This document shows positions 33,600 to 44,236 of a stretch of 64,000 nucleotides of DNA, piece by piece. The stretch's first letter is position 1. Every line of letters begins with the position of its first letter. This stretch comes from Thereva unica (lineage: Eukaryota > Arthropoda > Insecta > Diptera > Therevidae), in the NCBI GenBank assembly GCA_949987705.1, contig OX465281.1:179380516-179444515 (forward strand), written 5' to 3'. The notes beneath the pieces are model-generated. The model did not search any database. It was not told the origin of the DNA and was given only the letters and a program-made list of their open reading frames with translations. The translations under genes and the position numbers were made by a program.

Positions 33600-34055
33600 A
33601 TGAATCGGTATATTGAGTCTACTACATTGCTTATTGTATTCTACTTATCACACCCTTTCATTTGATACCCATGTCGAGGTGGTTGTGAAGAAAGTGGTAC
33701 CCCGCCCTCTTGTGACGGCCGCCATGGATCTAAAGATATATTTTGTGTACTACATTGCTTATTGTATTCTACTTATCATACACTTTCATTTGATACCCAT
33801 GTCGAGGTGGTTGTGAACAAAGTGATAATTCGGCCTCTTGAGACGGCCGCCATGGATCTAAAGATTTATTTTGTATACTACATTGCTTATTGTATTCTAC
33901 TTATCATACCCTTTCATTTGATTCCCATGTCGAGGTGGTTGTGAAGAAAGTGGTACCCCGCCCTCTTGAGACGGCCACCATGGATCTAAAGATATATTTT
34001 GTATACTAAATTGCTTATTGTATTGTACTTAACATACCCTTTCATTTGATACCCA
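33600..34055 (-). repeat. 128-bp minisatellite, part 1
   Basis: About three and a half units containing ACGGCCGCCATGGATCTAAA and CCTTTCATTTGATACCCATG. Interrupted at 34055 by BEL-1 with target duplication CCCA. Confidence 0.93.
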
Positions 34056-35875
34056 TGTTTTTTTTTAATGAAATATAATTTCCGAAGCTCAGCTCCCAAT
34101 TAAAATGCACAATCTCAAATGAAAAAAACATATACTTCACTAGGTAACAAATTCATTTATTCAAAGGCAATTCAAGAAGTTAATAAAAAACAATTCATAT
34201 AGAAAAGAACATAATAAAATATGCAAGTCAAAGAAGGTACACTAGAAACAATGGAAATGTATTTTAATTCAATGTGTAATGTTTACCAATAGTTAATAGG
34301 TACACGAATTATATAATGCACGTTACTTTAATTCAATTATATTATAATAATTAGAAGGCAATACTTTAAGATAATTTTAATTGATTGTCGTAATCAATTC
34401 ACTCAGAATTTCACAATATTTATATATGTAGAAACCTCAACTACGTTGTAAGCTAAATTCAATAAAAATATATATGTAAGAAAGAAAATATAATCCATAT
34501 CACATAAATGAGTGGAAAGAAAATCGACCTCTTCTAAGTTGATCACTAAACAAAGAAAACCCCACCTCATCTACGCTGAAATCTAAAGTCACCACATTAC
34601 CACAATAGGGAAGAATAGAAATCAAAGTACTTAATGTGGGTACTCACCTGTGCTTGCACTATAGTAGAACTCTTTAACGACGATTATAAGTTTGGGAAGG
34701 ATTAGTAATTTTTATTCACGGGCAACTTCCGAGAATATTGAAAATTAGTACAGGTTCTATTTACTTACGAACAAATTCCGAAAGTAATAGTGTCCCTGTA
34801 TTTGTATTCACGGGCAACTTCCGAGAATATGTTAATGTTAGTATATATTCACGGGCAACTTCCAAGAATATGTTAGTGTTAGTATATTCACGGGCAACTT
34901 CCGAGAATATTGAAAAATAGTACAGGTTCTATTTACTTACGAACAAATTCCGAAAGTAATAGTGTCCCTGTATTTTATTCACGGGCAACTTCCGAGAATA
35001 ATACAAAATTTACTCACGAACAAAGTCCGAGAGTAATATTGTGAGGTGTTAGTAATTATTCCGGAGAATAATGTAAAATAGTACAGGTGCTAATTACTTA
35101 CGAACAAATTCCGAAAGTAATATTGCACACTAGTTACTAGTTGTTCCTGGGCAATGCCAAGAACAATCCAAAAAATTACTCACGGACAAATTCCGAGAGT
35201 AATTGTAAAGTGTTAATTGTTAGTATTAAAGGAATAGTAGTCTTAAATAGTATGACTACTAAGGATGGGGATAATAGGGATAAGAGTTCTACTACCTGGT
35301 TTGATGTCCAACGGCCAGTGTCTCGGTCCAAGTCCCAATGCCAAGAGAGGCCGAATCATGTCTTCGATGACCTTTTATAATTTTATCGAAGTTAGCTGGA
35401 GTGGGGTAGTAATGAACGGTAAGTGACTTGTTCACTCGATATCAACTGAAGTGGGGATAGCACGGTGCAACGGGAAAGATTTATGTGATATGGGTTACCA
35501 GATCGCTTATAATTTTGTTTTGTGAAACTTTGAGCGAAAATGACCTAATTTACTTGAATTATTCTATGGTTTGTTTTTTGCTGAAATTACTGCTGACTAG
35601 GATGCTGATGGGTTGTTTCAGTATGTTGTCATCTTAATCTGGAAGAAACTTCAGTTGCTGAATTTTATGTCTTCTTCATCTGGAGGAAACTGTAGATGCT
35701 GGCTATGGGATTTCCTTCCTTCCTTGTTTAGGTCCGATCGCCTCGTTTATGTGTTTTTTGTTTGTTTTTAAAATATTCTGAAAGTAAATTGTTAATGGTG
35801 CCCTAGAGTGTGGAATGTGGTGATTAGGCCGAAGACAACGAAGGGGACTTTGTATTCATGGTGAATAATTGAACA
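34056..35875 (-). repeat. BEL-1 3' LTR
   Basis: 1820 bp, begins TG and ends CA on the plus strand (TGTTTTTTTTTAATG to AATTGAACA). It includes the hairpin array at 34713-35204. Differences noticed from the 5' LTR: ATATATGTAG against ATATACAGTAG, and GAAACTTTG against GAAATTTTG. Confidence 0.95.
34713..35204. repeat. Array of twelve small hairpins in BEL-1 3' LTR
   Basis: Imperfect repeats, each a stem-loop: an outer stem of 5-8 bp, an A/A mismatch, an inner stem CGG/CCG and a ~7-nt loop. Outer stems vary but stay paired: TATTC/GAATA, TTACTT/AAGTAA, TTACTC/GAGTAA, ATTATTC/GAATAAT and TTGTTC/GAACAA. Starts near 34713, 34761, 34805, 34845, 34884, 34933, 34975, 35010, 35055, 35093, 35141 and 35174. 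The one at 35055 has lost its inner stem. Two are also enclosed by TACAGG...CCTGTA. Confidence 0.88.
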
Positions 35876-35894
35876 TACTCCCTCCCGTTAAAAC
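35876..35894 (-). other. BEL-1 polypurine tract
   Basis: On the minus strand GTTTTAACGGGAGGGAGTA immediately precedes the 3' LTR. AACGGGAGGGAG is the expected primer for plus-strand DNA synthesis. 35895-36106 is otherwise non-coding. Confidence 0.8.
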
Positions 35895-36106
35895 ACTGTG
35901 AGAAGTGTTTTAAGAATAAAGCAAAAAATTCTCAAATTACTGTAGAGGTTATAAATGAAAAGAAGGAAAAATTGTCAATAAACCTTTAGACCCCGATGAT
36001 GAAATGAAAGAAAAAATTCTCAACTAGACCTTTAGACCCCGAGCGATTTTCAATCAAAGTGGATAATGAAGGGCTGTAAAAGAAAGAGAAAAGAAGAAAA
36101 ACAATA

Positions 36107-36571
36107 CTATGGATGAATTAGTTTTATTAAACCATTAGCGAGTATTTTAATTTTCATCCGATAACCATTATTAAATGTAATACGGCGTTTCCTGCTTCGG
36201 GTTTCTCGTAGTTTTGTTAGCGAGACGCTAATTGTTTGCACGAAATCGGTGTCTTCGTCGATGAAGGTGCAGTAGATGTCCTCTTCATTGGCGTCAGGAG
36301 GGACTACCTGGATGGTCCTAATTACCTTTGCCTCTAAGGTAGGTGGAACCGACACTTTCAATTTTTCCAGGGCTGAAATTATTTCCGTTGTTCCGTCGTC
36401 TTCAGTCTTGGATGATGTAGATGCTGTAGGCTCATTAATAACCTTTATCTCCTCCTTAGCCGTTGTTTTGGACTCGTCACTATCGCTGGCAGTCAAATCA
36501 ATGAAGCAAGCGATCTTGCTAGTGCTAGGACCTTCTGGCTGATGCGCTCTCTTCCTTTGAATTCTCGACAT
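36107..36571 (-). CDS. BEL-1 third ORF downstream of integrase
   Basis: 154 residues, unknown function. Acidic, S/T-rich N-terminal two thirds (CFIDLTASDSDES, STSSKTEDDGTTE) and a basic C-terminal module (KLRETRSRKRRITFNNGYRM, then KIKILANGLIKL). No signal peptide or membrane segment, so it is not an obvious envelope protein although it sits where env would be. The BEL-2 ORF at 59042-59593 has a similar ending (KIAKRKGREQTINLPGRYQT, then KVKVRADGTILF). FIDLTASDSDE resembles a SUMO-interaction motif (hydrophobic core followed by acidic residues); that is a guess. Confidence 0.6.
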   Translation of the reverse strand: MSRIQRKRAHQPEGPSTSKIACFIDLTASDSDESKTTAKEEIKVINEPTASTSSKTEDDGTTEIISALEKLKVSVPPTLEAKVIRTIQVVPPDANEEDIYCTFIDEDTDFVQTISVSLTKLRETRSRKRRITFNNGYRMKIKILANGLIKLIHP

Positions 36572-36864
36572 TGTTCGCTTGATCGATAACTTGAACCAAC
36601 TAAGCGTGTTATCAGAATTTCATTTAATATATTCAAGGATAACGGTATCGACAAAGATAATAAGGGAGTTTGAGAAGGGGTTTGGAATATTATTTGATCG
36701 TAAAATTGTGGCTACGCAAATTAAAGTGTTGTCAATGAATTCCGAATAACAATGGTTTTATTATTATTTTTTTTTTTTTAATTTGAGATGAGGAATTTGA
36801 TAAATTTAAAGTTACCAGTGAAAGTGAAAGTATTAAAGGCAATATGACATGTATATTAGGAAAT

Positions 36865-39800
36865 TTAATGATCACCGTCATCCCTATCGACTGGGAATGT
36901 ACAAATTTTGTGTATAGGTCGTTTAATGATATTGTTTTGAGTCTTGATAGTTACAACTCGTATGATCCCATCCGATCCCGGGTGGATTTGTATGATGCGT
37001 CCCATTAACCATGATCGTGGAGATAGTTGATTGTCCTTGATAATAACCAAATCCCCAATGTTAGGTTCTTTGGTTTTTATTAACCATTTTGGCCTATTTT
37101 GTAGCTGGTTTAAATATTCCTTTGACCATCTGACCCAGAAGTGTTTTTGCATTAATTGAACATACTTCCACCTGTCGAGAGACGTTAATTTCTCTTCAAA
37201 CACCTCTGGGGGTGATAATAGTGGTCGTCCTATCAAAAAATGTCCAGGAGTTAATGCTTCGAAGTCACTTGGATCGTCCGACAAAGGTCGTAAAGGTCTC
37301 GAATTGAGACATGCTTCGATTTGTATTAAAGTAGTTGAAAACTCCTCATAGGTAAGACTCGAGTCTTGAAGAACCCGCCGTAAGTGATATTTGACAGATT
37401 TAACGCCAGCCTCCCACAATCCTCCAAAGTGAGGGGCCGACGGTGGGTTAAAATGCCAATTAATACCGGATATATTAAAGGAATTTCCTGATTCTTTGAG
37501 ACAATGCCTAAGATGTGAGTTTAGTTCCTTATTGGCGCCAATAAAGTTCGACCCGCAATCTGAATAAATGTCCGAACAGAGACCACGACGACCAATAAAC
37601 CTTTTAAGTGCTGCAAGAAAGGCTGAAGTAGACATGTCTGACACTGTTTCTAAATGGATAGCTTTAGTAGCCATGCAGACAAAAATGCAAACGTAACCCT
37701 TATATGTCTTGACACCACGATATTTGGACATTCTTAACTGAAATGGGCCTGCAAAGTCAATTCCGACCCTTGAGAATGGGGCTGACACTGTCACTCTTGC
37801 GGGTGGAAGGTCACCCATTAGTTGTGGTCGTGCCTTTGATGATACTTTGAAACAAGAGATACATTTATGTAGAACTTGTTTAATGGTTTGGCGGCCTCTT
37901 AAAACCCAATATTCCATTCGTAATGTGTTCAGCACAAGTTCCGTTCCCCCGTGAAGCGTTACCTTGTGAATATATTCGATAAGCAGTTTAGTAAAATGAT
38001 GTTTCGATGGAAGGATTATTTGGTGCCTCTGGTTTACAGAAATGTTAGCATGAGCTAGCCTGCCTCCAACTTTGATCAGGCTATCTTCATCAAATAAGGG
38101 ATTTAAAGAAAGTAGCGTACTTTGCGGTGAAATTTGCTGCCCCCTTTTTAGTGCTTCATATTCCTTTGGAAATGATTGTTTTTGAATGAACCTAATTAAG
38201 TGAATGTTTGCAGCCTTTAGTTCTGTAGCTGTCGGATGTTCCGATATGGACGAGCAGGATTTTTTTAGTTTGGCTATAAATCGGAGTACGTATGCAAATA
38301 CTCTTAAAAGTTTGGAATATGAGGAGAATGACTGAATCGTGTCAAGAACAATACATGAGAATAGGGAACAAGGCAAATAATCTTTACGCATATCTGGTAA
38401 ATGTTTTGTAGAAATATCAAGAGTCTTTGGCCACGATGGCTCTTTCTCTTGGAGCCAACTTGGTCCATGCCACTGCCACCATAACGTAGATAATTTTAAT
38501 TCAGAAATGTTTAAACCGCGGGAGTTACAATCTGCAGGGTTGTCCTTTGAACGAACAAAACGCCAATTGACTGATGGTAGTAGCTCTTGAATTTGGCTGA
38601 CTCTGTTTGCAACGAAGGTTTTAAGTTTGTGAGGTGGACATTGAACCCAATTAAAGACTATAGTTGAATCAGTCCAAGCAAAGGTGGTGATGGCAGAATA
38701 ATTCAGTTCTTTCCTGACTTTGTTCAATAGTCTGGCCAAGAGATGTGCTCCTGAAAGCTCCAAACGTGGAAGGGTCATAGGTTTTACAGGAGCAACTTTG
38801 GATTTGGCGGTTAGAAGGTTAACTTGGGAACGACCTTGATCATTTATAATCCGTATATAGATGGCAGCGGAATAAGCTTGTTGCGAAGCGTCCGAAAATC
38901 CATGAAGTTGAATCTTCGAGGATGCGTTGGTGTGGAGCCAACGTGAAATTTTAATCGAGGAAATTTGTGGAAATTGAATCTGGAGTTCCTGCCAATCCCG
39001 TTGAATATTGGCCGGAAGTGTTTCATCCCAAGATGAGCCAAGAAGCCATAGACCTTGCATCAAAATTTTAGCTTTGATCACATATGGGGAAATCCAACCT
39101 AATGGATCAAAAAGTTTCGCCACGCAAGATAAAATTTGTCTCTTAGTAAAAGGACCAGCGGTTATCTCTGGGTGTTGCAAGGTAAAATAATCAGCGGTTG
39201 GATGCCAAATCAAACCTAATGTTTTCACTTTGTCGTCGGGAACGAATGTCAGGGCTGGTTTTATCTCCCGTTTGTCTTCCGGTATTGCCGCAAGTATTTC
39301 ATTATTATTACTTGACCATTTTCTAAGGTTAAAACCTCCTGAAGACAATAAATGGGTCAGTTCGTTGTATAATGAAATAGCGTCTGTTATGGAATCTGCG
39401 CCAGTTATAGCGTCGTACACGTAAAAATCTGGAGCTATTACTTCGGCGGCTTTGGGAAACCTTTCTTGCTCGTCTTCCGCCAATTGACGAAGTGTCCTAA
39501 TCGCCAAGTACGGAGCGGCCGTTGTTCCAAAGGTAACGCGAGTCATTTGATATTCCTTTATAGGTTCAGAAGTCGTTGGTCGCCAAAGAATGCGGTGATA
39601 AGGTTGGTCCGATGGATGCAAATGAATCATCCGATACATTTTTTCTATGTCCCCTGACATAGCATACTGGAATCTTCTCCATCTCAATAAAATGGAATAA
39701 AGATCTGATTGCAAAATTGGACCGGAATGCATGTAGTCGTTTAATGACTTACCGTTAGAGGTTTTAGCAGACGCATCGAAGACTACACGTACCTTTGAGG

Positions 39801-40330
39801 TGGTACTGTCCTTAATAACAGCGTGATGAGGCATATAAAAGGACAAAGAGGTGGACTTGTGATCTACAGGTTTCATATGGCCGAAATCAAGATATTCTTG
39901 AAGGGTTTTTGTATATTCCATGGATAATTGTGGACTTTGCGAAAGCTTTGTTTCGAGGGAAGATAATCTTTTAGAAGCCAAACCTTTAGAATGTCCTAAT
40001 TCGGGGATTTGGTTATTTATGAATGGTATTTTGACTTGATATGCACCTGAAGGTAATCTTCGAACTGTGCTTTTGTACAAGTCTTCGCATTCTACATCTG
40101 CTGCACTTTGTTTAACTTGGACCGGTAATTCTTCAACCTCCCAAAAGGATCTCAATATTGAGCCAAGATCATGATCATTGGAAATACTATGTGCTTGGAT
40201 ATGAAATGATTGTATTGCAGACTCATCTTCCGTTGTTTCTGCCTTCCCGCCTATCAACCAACCAATTAAAGAGTTCTGAGCAGTAGGGGTGCCAGTTACG
40301 GTACTAAATAAGATTTTAATCTTGTGTACT
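36865..40330 (-). pseudogene. BEL-1 pol: reverse transcriptase, RNase H, integrase
   Basis: Polyprotein that copies and integrates the element. Open for about 1130 codons from 40257, and open a little further upstream where SLIGWLIGG, a typical BEL protease end, is seen. Reverse transcriptase: MPHHAVIKDSTTSKVRVVFD, GDIEKMYRMI and TFGTTAAPYLAIRTL, but the active-site box is FYVYD, where BEL elements have YVDD; the changed codon is 39415-39417. RNase H: LHGFSDASQQAYSAAIY, PRLELSGAHLLARLL, WTDSTIVFNW and DNPADCNSRG. Integrase: zinc-binding region to CISCF, then GIDFAGPF, YSDCGSNF and LWEAGVKS (D, D, E), with a C-terminal domain. Called a pseudogene only because of the active-site change and the missing protease. 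Confidence 0.93.
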
Positions 40331-40339
40331 TTTGATTGA

Positions 40340-40759
40340 ACAAATAAATTACAAATTACAAATTACATTGAAGTTGAATTCAAGCGCGTCGACTCGTGAG
40401 TTGCGGGACTTGGTGGAGGTGTTTGTTCCTCAAGTTTACTAAGGGCAGTCTATTCCTCCCATAAACTCAAAATATTTATCCTCAACTTGTAAATATGTAT
40501 CATTCACGAAATACTCACAAGTAGGTTTCTCAGCTAGCCTTGCAAACAGTAGTTCAACTTGAATATGGTTTTGTTCTATCCGTAACCATTGTTCTCGAAA
40601 ATGAGTAATACGTTCGGAAATGTAATCTTTGGTTCTTTTAACAAGAGCCGTTTTCTTATAGTTGGTGATGGATTTGTTTAAAAGATCAATATACACCTTT
40701 TGCAATTTTAAGGCGTCATTAAAGGAAGTATCAGTAGCCATGTTAAACTGATCAATCAC
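40340..40759 (-). pseudogene. BEL-1 gag, N-terminal remnant
   Basis: About 106 open residues; the likely start is the internal MATDTSFND. NYKKTALVKRTKDYISERIT matches NSKKTALAKRTKSFYEVKLD of BEL-2 gag at the same position. Capsid, zinc knuckles and most of the protease are deleted: a proline-rich end (PPPSPATHES) runs within 180 nt into the protease tail. 40760-41355 upstream is untranslated leader with no gene seen. Confidence 0.82.
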
Positions 40760-41355
40760 AAACTTTATAACAATTATAAATTAATGTATCAAGAATGTAA
40801 CACCTTGCAATTGATTGAAGTAGGGACGTCGCCTCCAGAAGTTAAGTTGAGGACTAGGACTGAATAATTATTTGAGTAGTAAATGTATGTAAGTTCTAGG
40901 CTCATATAAAAATAGCTTGGTGTGTAAGACCTTGCTATGGGTGAGGGACTTGCCTCTGAAAACTAATAAATTAAAATGGTGTGAAAACCGTGTAATAGAT
41001 TTGAAGTGAGGGGCTTGCCTCGGGAAATAATATAATTTAGAGCTAGGCTCGAGTAGATATTTCAATAGAAGAACTAGGCTCATGTAAAATAGAAAATCTT
41101 AAGCACTAGGTTTATATAAATGTTTGTTACTGTTGGAGGTTAAATGAAATGAAGAACGCGTCGATTTAAAAATTCTGATTACAGCAGAGAAGCACTTTCA
41201 CTAGAAAAACTTGAGTAAACCTTGAGGTCTAGATTAGAGTAAAAGTTAACATCATAAATATTGAAAACCTAATGAAGTTATATTATTTCTTCAAAGGACG
41301 ATTGAATCAATGCCAGATAATATTTTAACCTGACCGCGCACTAAATTGGAAGCCA

Positions 41356-41374
41356 AATCCGGCTCGACGGACCA
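41356..41374 (-). other. BEL-1 primer-binding region
   Basis: Minus-strand TGGTCCGTCGAGCCGGATT starts two bases after the 5' LTR and begins with TGG, as expected for pairing with a tRNA 3' end. I did not match it to a particular tRNA. Confidence 0.65.
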
Positions 41375-41376
41375 TA

Positions 41377-43197
41377 TGTTTTTTTTTAATGAAATATAAT
41401 TTCCGAAGCTCAGCTCCCAATTAAAATGCACAATCTCAAATGAAAAAAACATATACTTCACTAGGTAACAAATTCATTTATTCAAAGGCAATTCAAGAAG
41501 TTAATAAAAAACAATTCATATAGAAAAGAACATAATAAAATATGCAAGTCAAAGAAGGTACACTAGAAACAATGGAAATGTATTTTAATTCAATGTGTAA
41601 TGTTTACCAATAGTTAATAGGTACACGAATTATATAATGCACGTTACTTTAATTCAATTATATTATAATAATTAGAAGGCAATACTTTAAGATAATTTTA
41701 ATTGATTGTCGTAATCAATTCACTCAGAATTTCACAATATTTATATACAGTAGAAACCTCAACTACGTTGTAAGCTAAATTCAATAAAAATATATATGTA
41801 AGAAAGAAAATATAATCCATATCACATAAATGAGTGGAAAGAAAATCGACCTCTTCTAAGTTGATCACTAAACAAAGAAAACCCCACCTCATCTACGCTG
41901 AAATCTAAAGTCACCACATTACCACAATAGGGAAGAATAGAAATCAAAGTACTTAATGTGGGTACTCACCTGTGCTTGCACTATAGTAGAACTCTTTAAC
42001 GACGATTATAAGTTTGGGAAGGATTAGTAATTTTTATTCACGGGCAACTTCCGAGAATATTGAAAATTAGTACAGGTTCTATTTACTTACGAACAAATTC
42101 CGAAAGTAATAGTGTCCCTGTATTTGTATTCACGGGCAACTTCCGAGAATATGTTAATGTTAGTATATATTCACGGGCAACTTCCAAGAATATGTTAGTG
42201 TTAGTATATTCACGGGCAACTTCCGAGAATATTGAAAAATAGTACAGGTTCTATTTACTTACGAACAAATTCCGAAAGTAATAGTGTCCCTGTATTTTAT
42301 TCACGGGCAACTTCCGAGAATAATACAAAATTTACTCACGAACAAAGTCCGAGAGTAATATTGTGAGGTGTTAGTAATTATTCCGGAGAATAATGTAAAA
42401 TAGTACAGGTGCTAATTACTTACGAACAAATTCCGAAAGTAATATTGCACACTAGTTACTAGTTGTTCCTGGGCAATGCCAAGAACAATCCAAAAAATTA
42501 CTCACGGACAAATTCCGAGAGTAATTGTAAAGTGTTAATTGTTAGTATTAAAGGAATAGTAGTCTTAAATAGTATGACTACTAAGGATGGGGATAATAGG
42601 GATAAGAGTTCTACTACCTGGTTTGATGTCCAACGGCCAGTGTCTCGGTCCAAGTCCCAATGCCAAGAGAGGCCGAATCATGTCTTCGATGACCTTTTAT
42701 AATTTTATCGAAGTTAGCTGGAGTGGGGTAGTAATGAACGGTAAGTGACTTGTTCACTCGATATCAACTGAAGTGGGGATAGCACGGTGCAACGGGAAAG
42801 ATTTATGTGATATGGGTTACCAGATCGCTTATAATTTTGTTTTGTGAAATTTTGAGCGAAAATGACCTAATTTACTTGAATTATTCTATGGTTTGTTTTT
42901 TGCTGAAATTACTGCTGACTAGGATGCTGATGGGTTGTTTCAGTATGTTGTCATCTTAATCTGGAAGAAACTTCAGTTGCTGAATTTTATGTCTTCTTCA
43001 TCTGGAGGAAACTGTAGATGCTGGCTATGGGATTTCCTTCCTTCCTTGTTTAGGTCCGATCGCCTCGTTTATGTGTTTTTTGTTTGTTTTTAAAATATTC
43101 TGAAAGTAAATTGTTAATGGTGCCCTAGAGTGTGGAATGTGGTGATTAGGCCGAAGACAACGAAGGGGACTTTGTATTCATGGTGAATAATTGAACA
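41377..43197 (-). repeat. BEL-1 5' LTR
   Basis: 1821 bp, partner of 34056-35875. The hairpin array is at 42035-42526. Confidence 0.95.
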
Positions 43198-43900
43198 CCC
43201 ATGTTGAGGTGGTTTTGAAGAAAGTGGTAATCCGGCCTCTTGAGACGGCCGCCATGGATCTAAAGATATATTTTGTATACTACATTGCTTATTGTATTCT
43301 ACTTATCATACCCTTTCCTTTGATACCCATGTCGAGGTGCTTGTGAAGAAAGTGGTACCCCGCCCTCTTGAGACGGCCGCCATGGATCTAAAGATATATT
43401 TTGTATACTACATTGCTTATTGTATTCTACTTAACATACCCTTTCATTTGATACCCATGTTGAGGTGGTTGTGAAGAAAGTGGTAATCCGGCCTCTTGAG
43501 ACGGCCGCCATGGATCTAAAGATATATTTTGTATACTACATTGCTTATTGTATTCTACTTATCATACCCTTTCATTTGATACCCATGTCGAGGTGGTTGT
43601 GAAGAAAGTGGTACCCCGCCCTCTTGAGACGGCCGCCGTGGATCTAAAGATATATTTTGTATACTACATTGCTTATTGTATTGTACTTAACATACCCTTT
43701 CATTTGATACCCATGTTGAGGTGGTTGTGAAGAAAGTGGTAATCCGGCCTCTTGAGACGGCCGCCATGGATCTAAAGATATATTTTGTATACTACATTGC
43801 ATATTGTATTCTACTTATCATACCCTTTCATTTGATACCCATGTCGAGGTGGTTGTGAAGAAAGTGGTACACCGCCCTCTTGAGACGGCCGCCATGGATC
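43198..43900 (-). repeat. 128-bp minisatellite, part 2
   Basis: Five to six units alternating strictly between type A (CATGTCGAGG with GTACCCCGCCC) and type B (CATGTTGAGG with GTAATCCGGCC), which gives a 256-bp higher-order period. Confidence 0.93.
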
Positions 43901-44046
43901 ATTTTAATTTCAATAGCGTCATGGGGTACCTATTGTTTGACAGCTGCGTAAATTTGAAATTTTCATTAAATGTAATGATTCAATTTAAAGACAATTTTAC
44001 ATTTGTCAAACAATAGGTAGGCCATGAAGGTATTGAAACTAAAATG
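43897..44046. repeat. Inverted repeat in Helitron 3 5' region
   Basis: Arms about 42 bp: TTTCAATAGCGTCATGG...CCTATTGTTTGACA against TGTCAAACAATAGG...CCATGAAGGTATTGAAA, with ~60 bp between. The same structure is in Helitron 4 at about 46140-46290. Confidence 0.85.
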
Positions 44047-44236
44047 AAGTGAAAATTCCTAAAATTACCATTTTTTTTTGATTTTGCAGCTGTTTTTTTG
44101 GTTAAAGGTGTAAAAAATAGCCTACGACCTATTCTCAGACCTACCAAATATACACAAAAAATTTCATGCAAATTGGTCAACCCGTTTCGGAGCAGTACGG
44201 TAACAAACACTGTGACACGAGATTTTTATGTATATA

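Larger units (their letters stand above)
34056..43197 (-). mobile_element. BEL-1: BEL/Pao LTR retrotransposon, gag/protease-deleted
   Basis: 9142 bp, minus orientation, flanked by CCCA (34052-34055 and 43198-43201). The two LTRs are nearly identical; I noticed only a few differences. Order on the minus strand: 5' LTR (43197-41377), primer-binding region, truncated gag, long pol (reverse transcriptase, RNase H, integrase), a third ORF, polypurine tract, 3' LTR (35875-34056). Most of gag and the protease are deleted and the reverse-transcriptase active site is altered, so it would depend on a helper. Confidence 0.94.
33525..44236 (-). mobile_element. Helitron 3 (3'-truncated), interrupted by BEL-1
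   Basis: Minus orientation. The 5' region at 44233-43900 reads ATAAAAATCTCGTGTCACAG, the same as Helitron 4; its outermost TC is degraded. The 128-bp minisatellite follows (43900-43198) and, beyond the 9.1-kb BEL-1 insertion, continues to 33600. The subterminal region TTTTCGAGATATGAATTTTA is kept near 33540 but the CTAG end has been lost to (TA)n. It abuts the 3' end of Helitron 4, giving a head-to-tail pair. Confidence 0.82.

Noticed and set aside
34738..35380. 60- and 79-codon frames in the BEL-1 LTRs, repeated at 42060-42702
   Set aside because: They fall in the hairpin array and the adjoining LTR; present twice because LTRs are.
36107..36571. Reading the third BEL ORF as env
   Set aside because: No signal peptide, no membrane segment, no cysteine pattern; acidic then basic composition instead.
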